A stretch of 64,000 nucleotides of DNA from Saturnia japonica (GCA_033032175.1 CM065331.1:9114370-9178369); one strand, 5' to 3'; counted from the first letter of the stretch, positions 37,301 to 49,056 are shown. The notes: a model not told the origin generated them from the letters alone. Made by a program: numbers and translations.

Positions 37301-40300
37301 TACAATATACAGTGTTTCCTATTAACTCGGTAACGTCTCTGTACGTGTTAGGTATGTGTCTGCGCTTCCGTATTACGAGGCCTTGGGAAAAAGCGTCATA
37401 GCAAGAGTGATGTATTGTTCACGTGTATCTTTTATGTTTTCTACCGCTTGTGAACTACACATATGTTTTTTTTCTGCGCCGTCTATCAAATTACAAAAGT
37501 TACAAAAAGCAGTTTAGCTAGGGGATGTTAGTGTGGTCACTGCCAAGAAATATTCTACCAGGTCTTGAATGGCATTATACTTATATGAATATAACTTACC
37601 AGCTCTTTCGGACTGAATTCAAAGTCGTAAGGGCATTTGAGATGAGTTTCTTTCCAATTCAGACAACGGTAGTAATGAGTACAACTCTTAGGATCTGGTA
37701 AGAGATAGAAGAAGTACGGTTTGTCGCAGACTATATGATCCGGTTTCACTGTTGGTTTGCTAGTAGTTGTTGACCATTTGGGTTTCCGAGTAATTATTGG
37801 TTTTAAAGTTGTAGTTGTGTTGCATCCAGCTAATTGAGGTGGTTCACAGAACTGTATATAAAACAAGCTAAATTATTAAATAGGAAACAAAAACCCGACT
37901 GCAACAAAAACACTTGACTATTTTTTGCTTTTTATTTGATTTCAAGACCTCGTATTTAATATTATATAGTCTATGCCACTCCCACAATTAAGACGAATGT
38001 AACGATACCTCGTATGCTAAAATCCATCAAGCCGTTTAGGTTACAGAACGAATTAGACATACATTAAAAAAATTACCCTCCTTTTTCGCAATCGGGTAAT
38101 GAGTTATAATTTGAAATTTATTCAAAACTTGATACAGAAAAAAAAAAACTTAATCCACGCTATAAAGTAGCATCTAGTACATCCAAGAAATTTCCTAATA
38201 TCTCCAACTGACCGACCCATAAGCATATGAATTGATTTCAAGGTCTATTAATTATTTATTTAATTCATTGGAAGCATTTAATTCCTTCTTCAAAGAGTCC
38301 TCTTTTATTTATTTCCCAGAAACCACGTGAAATTGGTTCCGCAGAACTTGTGAACGTATATATTTATAACATGTAGTGAATTTTTCAAAAGTAATATATT
38401 GTAATACGCAGCGTGGCGACACTCAAGAAGTGTTTGTTGTGGTTGACTTTTTCTCTTAGATTTTTAATTACACTGTACTTTAATCTGCCCCCCCCCCCCT
38501 TTAACTACTCCCATGGTCATATATTTAATTAAACTTCAATACACGTAACGATATTGATGATAATTATATGAATGTGACTTACCAGCTCTGACGGACTGAA
38601 TTCAAACCCATAAGGGCATTTTATTTGAGTGCTTTTCCAATTCAGACAACGATAATAATGAGTACAACTCTTAGGATCTGGTACGAGATAAAAGAAGTAC
38701 GGTTTGTCGCAAACTATGTTATTCGGCTTCACTGTTGGTTTGCTAGTAGTTGTTGATTTTTCAGTTGTTGTGTGTTTAGGTGTAGTCGTTGGTTTGTGAG
38801 TAGTTGTAGGTTTTCGTGTAGTGGTTGATTTGTGAGTAGTAGTTGGTTTGTAAGTAGTTGTTGGTGTGTGGGTAGAATTAGGTTTGTGAGTAGTCGTTGG
38901 TTCGTGAGTAGTTGATGGTTTTTGTGTAGTTGTTGATTTGTGCGTGGTCGTTGATGAGTGAGTAGTACTTGGCTTGTGCGTCGTAGATGGTATGTGGGTT
39001 GTAGTTGGTTCATGAGTAGTCGGTTTGTGAGTAGTCGTTGGTTCATAAGTAGTTGTGGTTTTTTGTGTAGTAGATAACTTATGCGTAGTTGTTGGTATGT
39101 GGGTAGTAGTTGGTTCGGGAGTAGTTGTTGGTTTTTGTGTAGTAGTTAGTTTGTGCGTAGTCGTTGGCTTGTGCGTAGTTGATTTATGAGTAGTCGTTGG
39201 TTTATGAGTGGTTGTAGGTCTTTGTGTCGTTGTTGGTTCATGAGTAGTCGTTGGTTCGTGAGTAGTCGTTGGTTTATGAGTGGTGGTTGGTTTGTTAGTA
39301 GTTATTGGTTCGTGAGTAGTCGTTGGTTTATGAGTATTTGTCGGTCTTTGGGTTGTTGTTGGTTCATGAGTTTTCGTTGGTTCCTGAGTAGTTGTTGATT
39401 TATGTGTAGTAGTTGTTTTGTGCGTAGTTGTCGATATGTGAACAGTAGTTGGTTTGTAAGTAGTTGTTGGTTCATGTGTAGTAGTAGGCTTTCGTGTAGT
39501 AGTTGGTTTATGAGTACTTGTAGATTTTCGTGGAGTAGCTGCTTTTTTAGTTGTAGGTTTTTGAGTAGTTGTTGATTTGTGCGTAGTAGTTGATATGTGA
39601 GTAGTGGTTGGTTTGTGACTAGTTGTAGGTTTTCGTGTATTAGTTGGGTTGTAAGTAGTTGTTGGTTCATGAGTAGTTGTTGTTAGTGCTACACAATGGG
39701 CGTCATTACGCGGTAAGCAGGTCTGTAAAATTATTTTACAACTATTAAATATTTTAATGTATCAATATTTTATAAAATAATATACAAGTTAGAAATGGTT
39801 GACAATCTAAAATTTTATATTAATAATGTTGGTCTGAGATAATTTATTAAATATAAAACAAAATTAACAAAGTCGTAAACTTTCGAAAGGCAAATACGAA
39901 CATAGCAAATACAATTTGGTCGAATATTCATTAAGACCTACCTTTGTGCCAAATTTAAGGTGCTCTATAGGTTTTGATAATGTTTCAGTGAGGGGGGCCT
40001 TGTCTATAGGTACTTATTGCATGATCTATATCTTTTTTTGCAGCAATATGAACCTTAGTATTCGATATTAATATTAACTTTGTACTTCAAGCCGTTTTCA
40101 ATATAAACAGACGCTGGCGGAGGCGAGGTACTACATATGATTACAGGGGCGGGTTGTGTAGCTGTGTAGGAGAGCTGACACCAATTTTTGGGTAGGTATT
40201 TGAGGCAAGCTGAAAACTTGTCACATACCTCTCCTATTATATCCCAACACGGAATTGCAGACCTGGCTCGTGAGGAGCGGGGCTAAATCAACCCCTACAT

Positions 40301-43300
40301 TTTTTTTAATTTATTAATTTTTTCCCCCAAAAATATATTTGAGGCAATACGCAATTTATATATGTTGCAATGTAATACTTAAAGAATACGAGAAAAAATA
40401 AGCCAGACAATTTAATCGGGGATTTAACATTGCCAGACGCGTGCAAAAATTTTTTGCAAAAAATTATAAAAATGTTTTTGAGGCAGCTGGAAATTTTTAA
40501 TGGAGTGTTATTTATAACTAAAAAATAAGATTCCCAAAAAGACAGATCATTTCGGTGGGGCTCTCTATCTGCCAGGTGATCAAACAAATAATGGATGGGT
40601 ACAAGCTGTAGTGTGAGAGAGAGCGCATATCGACAGCTGTCTTCGTTCTTGCTTGCCGCGTTACTATTGGCTCTGGCGAGGCCACGTGACTTACAATAAC
40701 TCATGAGGTTTCTCTAGCTGCGCCGCTGTTACGTAATTTATAACTAATGACAAAATATTATATTACCTACTTACTAGAATTTTAAATTTGTTTTTTCTTT
40801 TTTAAACTAAGATTTCTTTTTTTATTAAAAAGTAAACAATCGTTCCTTACTAAAATATACATCACACTTTTGTAACTGAAAAGAAAACCCAAGTAGAAAT
40901 AATTTACATAAAAATTTACAAAATGTATATGCAGTAAGATATTATGATGAAAAGATAATAAGGACAGTGTAAGTACGTAGTCCAATACCTAAGTAGATAA
41001 CCCAAGAAATACAGTCGGAGGGCAGCCCTAGTGCATGCTTATTTATCGAGCGGCTGCAGGTAATTATTTCAAAAACACTGCCGAGATAACATACTGTTTA
41101 CTTTAGTGTATTGTGTAGTGTAGGCAACGAGCTACTTCGTCCCCGCCAACGTTTGTCACATAGGACGGTCGCACACGAACTTGTACCACTACAAATTTGT
41201 GTTACTCGTCATACAAATTTGTACAAGTTTGACTCAACACTCGTCACATCGCGTCGAGTAGCGTGAAGTGTTAAAATTTTGTTATTTCTGCTTTAAACTC
41301 ACCAGTAATATAGGGCTGAATTCAAGATCTCCTGTGCAGGTATTCCTAATGGGGTATCCTAAAATACACCAGTAGTAGTGATTACAAGACTCTGGGTCTG
41401 GGACACGGTAGTACAAGAAGACGTCGCGGAAGCATAAATGTTGTTCAAATGATGTAATTTCTTTAAAGCTATTTGTTCTCCGATCCATTATCATATTTGT
41501 GATGCACACAGCACTTGTGTTTGATATACATTCCTGCGAAATATAATTTAAATTAAATACAAAAAGTAACTAGTGTCCGACTAAAACGCGTCGGTTTTTC
41601 AGCCGAAACCGAATTTTCGGCCTCGATTTCAGTTTTGACCGAAATTGAACATTTTAGCATGTCCAAATTTATGTTGTGTCTCAAATTAAGTGTATTTTTA
41701 CTATTTTTTACATATTATACAGATAGTTAACTAGTGTTAAATGATATAAAAACAATAATTGATATATGTAACAAAAAATATTATTTATTCATGTTACATT
41801 AATAATTTAACATGTTCCAAAGTAACAGGTATATCTACATGTTAAAGGCTTTTGTTAAACTAATAAGTGATTATTGTTTATTACTTTCGTTCATTGTCAA
41901 TTGTTGATATAACATAAATAAATATTTAATGTACGTATGTAAATAATAGTAAAAATACACTTATTTTCAATACCCATATAAATAGAAAAGGATAACTAAC
42001 ATATCAACGCACAGCCTAAAATACTGTGGCTAGGACCATAATTTTTTTCATACGAGTTCCTTTTAAACTGTAGGTGAACACTAAGGAAGGATTTTTGGAA
42101 ATTCAGCGCCTATGGTGATGATAAAAAGGGTGAAAATTTGTATGAAAATCCGTTATTTTTGATGATAGATCTATGAAAATTGGTATTAAGCAATTCAGTT
42201 AGAAAGTAAACAAGGCAATTTTTAACAAAAAATAAAACCAATTTCAACGGTTTTCAAGAGTTTCCTGGTGCATCTTCGAAGTTGAAGGTCCAATACTAAT
42301 GAAATTAAAATGGAACCAAAAACATCCCTTATCAAACAAAAAAAGAATTATCCAAATCGGTTCATAAACACAGAAGTTATGATTGAACATCCATAAAAAA
42401 AAACACATTATACATTCGAATTAAGTAAACTGCGTATTTTTTTCGTCGGTTATTAATATGGGACATAACTATGACGTAACGAACTCCGCAGGAAACGCTC
42501 TAGTACAATATAAATTTTAACATGTCTTGATTATGTTTTCAGTTACGATTTCGGCCGCAGGCCTCGTGGCGCTGTGGTAGTCAACGCTACTATTGAGCCG
42601 AGAAGTCGCGGGTTCGATCCCCGCCCATGACTGACTTTGTCTGATGAGCATAAATGTCAGTTGTGTGGGTCTGGGTGTTAAATATCTATATATGTATGTA
42701 TATCAGCTGTTTAGTTACCATATTACAAGCTTTGCTTAGTTTGGAATTAAATGACCGTGTGTGAAATTGTGTCCTCATATATATTTATTCGGTATCGGTT
42801 TCAACTGAAAATCCTGTTACGTTCCGACACTAATAATAATATAAATTGATATTAGTGACTTTTTAAAGTATGTTTAAATAACAATTTAAGGACGTATATT
42901 AAAAAATATTTTTATTATACACAATAAAAAAATAACAGTAAAATGAATTCACATTTTAATTACTGTTGGCTAATTTCATTATTTCGTACTTTTGTGACAT
43001 AATACGCGCGTAGCTCTTAATTGGGGCCACGACAACCAGAGTTGCCTATCTGCTTTTTTCAACCTATCCATTCAGCCAAAAGACATCCACCACTTAACAT
43101 AGATAGACCTACCCCAAAGATAACCACAATGACAAGTCCTGCGGCTAGTCCTGCAACCTTCACTAGGTCGTCGGTCCACCTTCCACGCTACGTCTTTTTT
43201 CGATAAATTCACCTATTAACATAATTATTCATAATCTAAACATGTGCTTTTATAAAACCACAATCGCCTGAACTTAATGGCACATGTGTAGTGACTAAGT

Positions 43301-44654
43301 ATCTAAGATATATATATATATATATTCTCTTGATTTTATGTACATTTAAACTTGCTAGCGATCTCCCTAAGCTCTAAATTCGACCATCGACTTTTTGATC
43401 ATAGACTATTTTGTTTGACATTTGCAGTATTCATGAACCTAAAGTACTTGCCGTCATTTTTCGTTGAGTGAAAATGTCAATATTTAAGGGGGTCTAAGTT
43501 CAATGGCACTTGTCGGGTTAGGATTCGCAGTATTAATTTATTTAATTTAATATATTAGTAACAGATATTATAAATCAATTTTAGCTTTCTGCACTCTTTC
43601 TCCATATAAACTTTAACCATGCCAAATCAGTCTTCCGTGCACGCAATACGCTTAAAAAGGTACCGAAAGCTTTTGCTTCACGTATTAATATATAGATTTA
43701 CACTACTTATTTTTAGCATGTCAGAGCAACTTTTAATGAAGGCAAAGCCATTATGGTTTTGTAAAAGCAAATTTTTAGGTTATGAATATGTTAATAGGTA
43801 AATTTATCCAAAAAAAAAAAGACGCAGGTGGACCGACGACCTAGTGAAGGTTGTAGGAACTCTCTGAGTGCAAGCAGCGCAGAACCGATCATTGTGGTTG
43901 GTTGATCCCACGTGAATATAGAATCAACCTGCGAGACGAAACGAATAACGAAATTACGATAAAAATATCCAGCGAAGGACGTATATTCACAATGCCATGC
44001 CAACTCACCGTTACTTTCTGTTGTAATTGCTGAACGGCGCCGATGTGGTTCAGCTATTTATATTCAAAGGTCCTGAATCTTCACGCACCCACTGTATACA
44101 GACACACTGGCTTGATAGTTTACAGTTCTAGAGCACGAGGTTCATGAGGAAACGTCCGAGGCGCAAGAGTTTTGCACCGTGCGGAAGCGACAGTGTTCCC
44201 ACGAGATTGTCGTGAGAGCCGGTGCTGACAACGACAAATCGAAACAAAACTAACCCCCTGGATATCATAATTTTAGCGACGAAAAAAATAATTAAATTTA
44301 AACTACCGACTTTGATTGGTAATTGCTGCAACAGTGGTGATCTTTAGGGTAGGCTTATCTCCAGCAATGTACGTCTTCTAGGCCACTCTGTTTCTCGTGG
44401 CCACAGTTTTGCCTTATACTAAACTCGCTAAAAGAAAACCAGTGGGACATTTCACTGACCGTTATTAATTACCATTTCATAAATATCGAAAGTGAATCCA
44501 TCCGGACAGTCTGACTCCGTATCAATTGCATTCTCACAGGCTAAATATTTCTGGCAGGATGTCGTGTGAGGCAGATTCCCCTTGTACCCTTCATCGCAAG
44601 GGCTGCTCTGAGCCGATGCTACTAAGGCCAGGAGGATAGGCAGCCACTGTTCTC
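34259..44654 (-). CDS. Second peritrophin-type chitin-binding mucin, six chitin-binding domains
   Basis: Seven coding exons (2,435 nt, about 811 residues), listed below; the initiator exon is not resolved. It starts with a signal peptide and carries six CBM14/peritrophin-A domains, each of pattern C-x13..15-C-x5-C-x9-C-x12-C-x7-C and each split by a phase-0 intron one residue before Cys5. This is the same design as the + strand mucin it faces tail-to-tail, about 2.8 kb away. The large third exon is a basic TTTHKP/TTTHEP repeat mucin segment. The stop is TAA at 34259-34261, with a poly-A signal 77 bp downstream. The product is likely a secreted peritrophic-matrix protein; tissue is inferred, family is seen. 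Confidence 0.85.
34664..34995 (+). repeat. 67-71 bp minisatellite in the last intron of mucin 2
   Basis: About 4.5 copies beginning acaactcg at 34664, 34731, 34799, 34869 and 34940. Each contains 'ttgtgaaaacaagcataagt' and an 'agttgccattagtgtattgt' block. Non-coding. Confidence 0.8.
35058..35384 (-). CDS. Mucin 2 exon 7
   Basis: 109 codons, phase 0/0, acceptor tttttttag, donor gtaaga. RCLPNDEANC completes domain 5. A linker of about 45 residues (TTHEPIITHKPTTTHK) is followed by the half domain LCDKHSLLSYIVPDPESC. Confidence 0.85.
35852..36106 (-). CDS. Mucin 2 exon 6
   Basis: 85 codons, phase 0/0, donor gtaaaa. The head FCEPPQLAGC is identical to that of the previous exon, followed by a short RKPTTTHK linker. 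The half domain is diverged: MCFNQTSLYLLSDPLDC, ending CWNNMQFSPKLK. Confidence 0.84.
36357..36706 (+). repeat. Repeat family 5 copy
   Basis: In the mucin 2 intron between its fifth and sixth exons; antisense to the gene. Confidence 0.7.
37600..37851 (-). CDS. Mucin 2 exon 5
   Basis: 84 codons, phase 0/0, acceptor atatacag, donor gtaagt. FCEPPQLAGC completes domain 3, a Thr/Lys/Pro linker follows, then the half domain VCDKPYFFYLLPDPKSC. It is a close duplicate of the 3' end of the preceding repeat exon. Confidence 0.85.
38583..39722 (-). CDS. Mucin 2 repeat exon (Thr-Pro-His-Lys repeats)
   Basis: 380 codons, phase 0/0, acceptor attttacag, donor gtaagt. TCLPRNDAHC completes domain 2. About 310 residues of short imperfect repeats follow (TTTHKP, TTTHEP, TTTHKS, TTTQKP, TTTRKP), then the Cys1-Cys4 half VCDKPYFFYLVPDPKSC of domain 3. 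The frame is open throughout although the DNA is a simple-sequence tract; other-frame ORFs in it (38729-39046, 39302-39670) are shadows. Lys is mostly followed by Pro. Confidence 0.84.
40975..41215 (+). repeat. Inverted long-range repeat with 56140-56345
   Basis: The segment from 'ctaagtagataacccaagaa' through 'gccgagataacatactgttt' to 'cgcacacgaacttgtac' returns in reverse complement at 56140-56345, 15 kb away. Function unknown; probably a dispersed element. Confidence 0.6.
41303..41533 (-). CDS. Mucin 2 exon 3
   Basis: 77 codons, phase 0/0, acceptor atttcgcag, donor gtgagt. ECISNTSAVC completes domain 1. A short linker without mucin repeats follows, then the Cys1-Cys4 half of domain 2 (LCFRDVFLYYRVPDPESC). 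Confidence 0.84.
41573..42830. mobile_element. Non-autonomous DNA transposon with terminal inverted repeats
   Basis: The left end gtgtccgactaaaac ... tttttcagccgaaaccga matches the reverse complement of the right end (gtgtcggaac ... attttcagttgaaaccga). It is flanked by TA on both sides (41571-41572, 42831-42832), as for Tc1/mariner-like MITEs. No transposase frame. Contains the SINE at 42562-42790. Confidence 0.6.
42562..42790 (+). mobile_element. tRNA-derived SINE nested in the transposon
   Basis: tRNA-like head with a clear B box (cgcgggttcgatccccgc near 42607-42624) and a D-arm-like start (cgctgtggtagtc), followed by an unrelated body. The acceptor stem does not pair, so it is not a functional tRNA gene. 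Confidence 0.65.
43352..43697 (+). repeat. Repeat family 5 copy
   Basis: In the large 5' intron of mucin 2, between the two RTE fragments. Confidence 0.7.
43815..43905 (+). mobile_element. RTE-type LINE C-terminal fragment
   Basis: Reads RRRWTDDLVKVVGT, then a stop, VQAAQNRSLW; the motif is typical of the C-terminus of RTE-like endonuclease/reverse transcriptases. A second fragment of the same motif (RWTDDLVKVAG) lies on the - strand near 43110-43205. Confidence 0.65.
44473..44654 (-). CDS. Mucin 2 signal-peptide exon and first half domain
   Basis: Acceptor gttctttag on the - strand, donor gtaatt. Two bases complete a codon from an upstream exon, then EQWLPILLALVASAQSSPC. The hydrophobic stretch ending ASA is a classical signal peptide. 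The Cys1-Cys4 half follows (PCDEGYKGNLPHTTSC ... CPDGFTFDIYEM). No in-frame ATG lies in the exon, so a short upstream exon ending in phase 1 must supply it; I could not identify that exon convincingly. Confidence 0.82.
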
Positions 44655-44686
44655 CTAAAGAACGTTAGGTTTCAGTTTATACAAAA

Positions 44687-45182
44687 TACTAGCTGTGTCC
44701 CTGGCTTCGCTCACGTGGACTACAGAATGCCCACACGAATCTTGCTCCCCCGCACCCGGCTATTTTAAAGACAAAAATGCTTATTCTGAGTGTTCTTTAG
44801 AAGATAGACATACACGTTGGCTGAGTTTTTTGTAGGTCTTTTTAATATCTACAATTACGTAGTACATTAATTTCATATATCTATTAAGGTTTACTCATCG
44901 TAAGCCATTTAAGAACCTGTATTGATTCACCATGGCCAGTTATTTTATTTGTGCGAAATCCTAATATTTTTTCTTAAATAAAAGTAGCTTAAATTACTGC
45001 TTATAATATCAGCTATATATCAGTGAAAGTCCCGTCAAAATCGGTCCAAACGTTTCGGAGATTACCCGGAACAAACATACGACAGTCAAACAGAAAGACA
45101 TACAAAAATTTCAAAAAATGGTGTTTCGTAACAGTTATTATAACATTACAAACAGACACTTCAATTTTATTAATTGTATAGA
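44687..45182 (-). repeat. Repeat family 3 copy, inverted
   Basis: Lies in the 5' intron of mucin 2 between the candidate promoter and the signal-peptide exon. Confidence 0.72.
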
Positions 45183-45329
45183 TTGATAGATAGATTGTAA
45201 AACAAATAGATTAAATAAACCCAAGGTACTTCAGTATAATTTCACCTTATTAACTGTAATCACCGTGTCAACTTGTATTCCTGTAATTCACTTCATTAAC
45301 TGTATCAATCTTGCACATACAGCCTAACT

Positions 45330-45362
45330 AGTCGCTCAGTACAGACTGCCCGTCCTTTTATA
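45330..45362 (-). promoter_or_regulatory. Candidate TATA box and start region of mucin 2
   Basis: TATAAAAG on the - strand at 45362-45355, followed by CAGTC/GACTA-like starts within 15-30 bp. It lies 0.7 kb upstream of the signal-peptide exon with a single dispersed repeat between. Position and orientation fit, but no initiator exon with a matching splice phase was found, so this is tentative. Confidence 0.4.
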
Positions 45363-46354
45363 GTAAACCAATACTTAAGAAACGACATTTTCTATCGAAA
45401 AGAATAACCGGAAGTAAAAACCGAGCTACTAAGAGTTAAATAGAATAATATTAAAATCTAGACATATTCTAAAATAAAAGATAATAACAATATGTTTTAT
45501 GGTAGACTAAACAATAATTGTCGTCAAGCTGAAAATATAATTATGTTTTATAAAACCTTAAACAATAATTATAACATATTATTTTGTACAAACTACCGCC
45601 ATGATCGAGAAGTTTTAATAGAATTCTCAACTTATTTTTCATTTCGAAAATATGTAATATTTATTAAAATACGTAATATTTATTAAAATTAAAAACTATA
45701 TTTTTCGTAAAGCTAACAAGATGGATGTAGAATTGTATTATACTATTTCAAATTTTTTATTTCCTCGATGACAGTTATAATTTGATAGTTGTAGTGTTGT
45801 GACCAAATAAGTAATGATATCGATCTGAATGAATAGCGATATGAAATAAGTAGTCACGATTCATCAGATATTGATTAAAATAAATAAATAAAGATTACCT
45901 GCCGTTATAATTATTTCGTTTCATTGTCGAGTACCTACCTATACCTGCTTATTTTACAACAGCTTCGAAAATTTTGAAGAAGTTGGCATTATCAATCAAG
46001 AATTAATACGTGTAACATCTTGTAATGAAATATAATATTAGTTAATAAATTTGTACAAAAGTATCCGGCAGTAGTTTAGTTTCTTTTGTAAAAAAATATC
46101 GGTTCTGATAACGTGTTATATTTATCGATATAGCTCCATTCCTATCAGTTTCTCCGACTCTGGTATAACCTTGTACGTGTGTAAACGTGATATTTTTATA
46201 AAATAATGCATACATAATGTAAAAAAGACACTCGGTCAAGTTTTCACAGTAGCTGTCATCGAGAAAATAAAGAAATGGAAATGGTATAATTGTAGATGTG
46301 TGGCGAAACATCTAATCACATTTTTGTATTAAATTGCGTTGTGGCCACAATCTT

Positions 46355-46625
46355 CACCTAATCTTAAGTGATGATGTGGCCCAAGATGGTAGCGTGGTAA
46401 GCTTAGTGCAGCAGCCGGAACACACCTATGGCTGCTTCGCGATAGTTCAACTTGAAGCTAGTAGCTAGCCAGGCGGGCATTTCAAAAAGCTCTACCACCA
46501 TGCTATGGTTTCATCACGATGTTTTCCTTCACCGAAAAATCAGGCTGTTAGCGGGGATTCGAACTCACGGCGATCGACGCGAGTCCGTAGACGCTACCAA
46601 CTGAACCATCATTGTTTTAAAAATA
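46355..46625 (-). mobile_element. SINE family 1 copy, inverted
   Basis: Same body as at 46985-47260 but in reverse orientation, 360 bp away, so the two could form a long hairpin. Confidence 0.75.
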
Positions 46626-46984
46626 CTATGAAAGGTAAATACTTTGACACTGGCTGGTGCTTTTTGCGGCGCCAAATCAAGAAGAAGAAATTAATGCCAC
46701 TCACCCATTTCTGCGTATTCTGGCTGCGTCACAAAGTCGCACGCGCAGCCGTCTCCAAAGATTTTATATCGAACAGTTAATTTTGATTATATTTTAATGA
46801 CCGTTCAAAATTGAATTTGAATAGTTTAATTTCCAAGATAGTTATATATTAGTTTCAGGAATAATACAGGAAATTTTAAAACCTCGTATAATGCAATTAT
46901 AGTCGGGTAGGTACTAAGTATAGACGCAGTTATTTATCAAATATCATCTATATTATTAAATTTGTAGTTCAGTCTGTACATTAG

Positions 46985-47260
46985 ATGCAATGACGGCTCA
47001 GTGGAAGCGTGTACGGATATTACGATAATCGACGTGAATTCGAATCCCTACGATGAGCCAGAGCGCCCGGTGAAGGAAAACATCGTGATGAAACCATAGC
47101 ATGGTGGTAGGGCATTTTCAAATGCCCGCCTGGCTAGCTACCACCCTCAAGTTGAACTATCACCAAGCACCAGTAAGTGTGTTCCGAGAGCTGCACTTGA
47201 GAACCAGTCTTCCACTAGGCTTAGCTTACCATCTTAGGTGAGATTGTGACTAATAAAGAA
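46985..47260 (+). mobile_element. SINE family 1 copy
   Basis: tRNA-like B box (gaattcgaatccc), then a body with 'gtgatgaaaccatagcatgg', 'gcccgcctggctagctacca' and 'cttccactaggcttagc'. The family also occurs at 23262-23812, 46355-46625 (inverted), 54525-54770 and 57605-57870. Confidence 0.75.
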
Positions 47261-49056
47261 CTTTAAAAAGGTTTGCAGCCGACTCTTAATGTTAACTTGA
47301 TAGGTACCGGCATGAGCGAAAAAATTTTTTTATCCTTTTTTAACAACAGAGTTTTTCGCTTTACGCTGTGATTTCCTATCTCTTTTGTTTCAACATGCTG
47401 ATAACAAAATGTGTACCGTGTTCAAATTGCTTTTAGTGAGAGTATAATATAACGCGTCTATTTATAAAACTTCATTCAATGTCACCTATTTATTCATGTT
47501 TAAAGAAAATTGTCTGTCCTTACGTACGTTTTTACTTTTTTACGTTCTTACTATGTATTTCTATGACGTAAAAAAACAACAAATAAAACTTGAAACATTT
47601 TACATCGCATGCCAACAATACTAAGTCAGCTATAAATGATAATAATGTGAATCTTTACTGACTTTTTTCTCGTTAATTTTTTTAATAATCTATACCAATA
47701 TAAAATAAAGCAGGAAAGTTTTTTGTTTGTTTGTTTAAACACGCTAATCTCTGGAACTACCAGTCAGATCCGAATTTTTTTTTTTGTATATGATAGCCAG
47801 ACTCTCGAGGACTAGTATAGGCTATTTAAGATTAGGCTATAACTCACAGATAGCCTTAAATGTTGATTTTTGTTATAAGTCGGAAGTCGAGGCCCTCCCG
47901 AACTACTTTAACCTCGTGCGCTGACGTAATCATTAATGATACGGAAATATAATTTTTTACAATAATACTGGTCCTTAGTATACCAAAAAAAAATCAGCGA
48001 TAGCATATACATAAGCCACAATAAGAAAACTTCTAACAAAGATTCCTTGAAAATTAAAAAGTGATTTTAAGCATTCTTTTTGGACATGGCATATTAATCC
48101 TTACAAACAAAAGTTACTTCATCATAAAGATAATTTTATGAAGTTAAATTAAGTTTAAATACATCGTTTGTTTTAAGATTCCAAGCTAGGTTTGGTCACG
48201 AGATATTTTTTATTTATACAAACATTAAATTATATATAAAAAAAAAAAACATGAAAACGAGTGATGGTTAAGTTAATCATGTCGCACAAATGCTACGAAA
48301 ATAATACCCTCAAAAACAAAGGTACCAATACAAGACAATTTGAAAGTCCAATGCCAATGAAATTTAAATGAGACCATCCTTGAGATATGGCTGAAGATCC
48401 CTTAAAAAATCCGTCTTTTTTTTGAAGTCGGTAAAAAAAGGAACAAATAAAATCCACGAGATTATTTACTTATTTATTTAATTAACATTAATTATCTGAT
48501 TAAAAATATAAATTTAAAAAGATTTAAAATAAAGAAAGACATAATATCTGATTATTCATTTACATACATCGCATTATTACCCAATAAATATGTCACAAAA
48601 GAATTAAATATGAATAAACAACGTAAATTGTAAATTTAAAAACCCCTCGACACGTATCTATTCATGGAAACCTTTCCAATGAGCCCAAACGCGATATCTC
48701 TGCTGTAATTTGGTCAGGGGTTAAGTATCCTAAAGATTCCAGATCACGCCACAGCATCAGGTAAATGTTACCGTATTTTTCCAATATCATTGTAGTAACA
48801 GAATACTAAATTTCGACTCGATCAGTCCTGCGAAAGGTGCTCACATGTATTTATAAACTAGAAGAGGATCTGATAATCTTCAAACGGCTGCGGTTGAGTG
48901 AGTTCTTGATGAGGGATCTGATCATTACATATTTTTAATTATCCCAAACTATTTTGTTCACTACATGAGCATCTTCCTAATAATATTTATTCCTCGTTCT
49001 AATACTACGTGTATTCCACTTGTATTGATATATTTAGTGTCTTTATTTATCATCTT

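Noticed and set aside
38729..39670. Gln/Leu/Asn-rich and Trp/Ser-rich frames across the mucin 2 repeat exon
   Set aside because: Alternative-frame readings of the tandem repeat; only the Thr-Pro-His-Lys frame joins to both half domains with correct splice sites.
42562..42640. Functional tRNA gene
   Set aside because: B box and T stem are good, but the acceptor stem does not pair and the sequence runs into a SINE body.
46505..46780. 91-codon frame as a gene
   Set aside because: It runs through the inverted SINE copy and its downstream flank.
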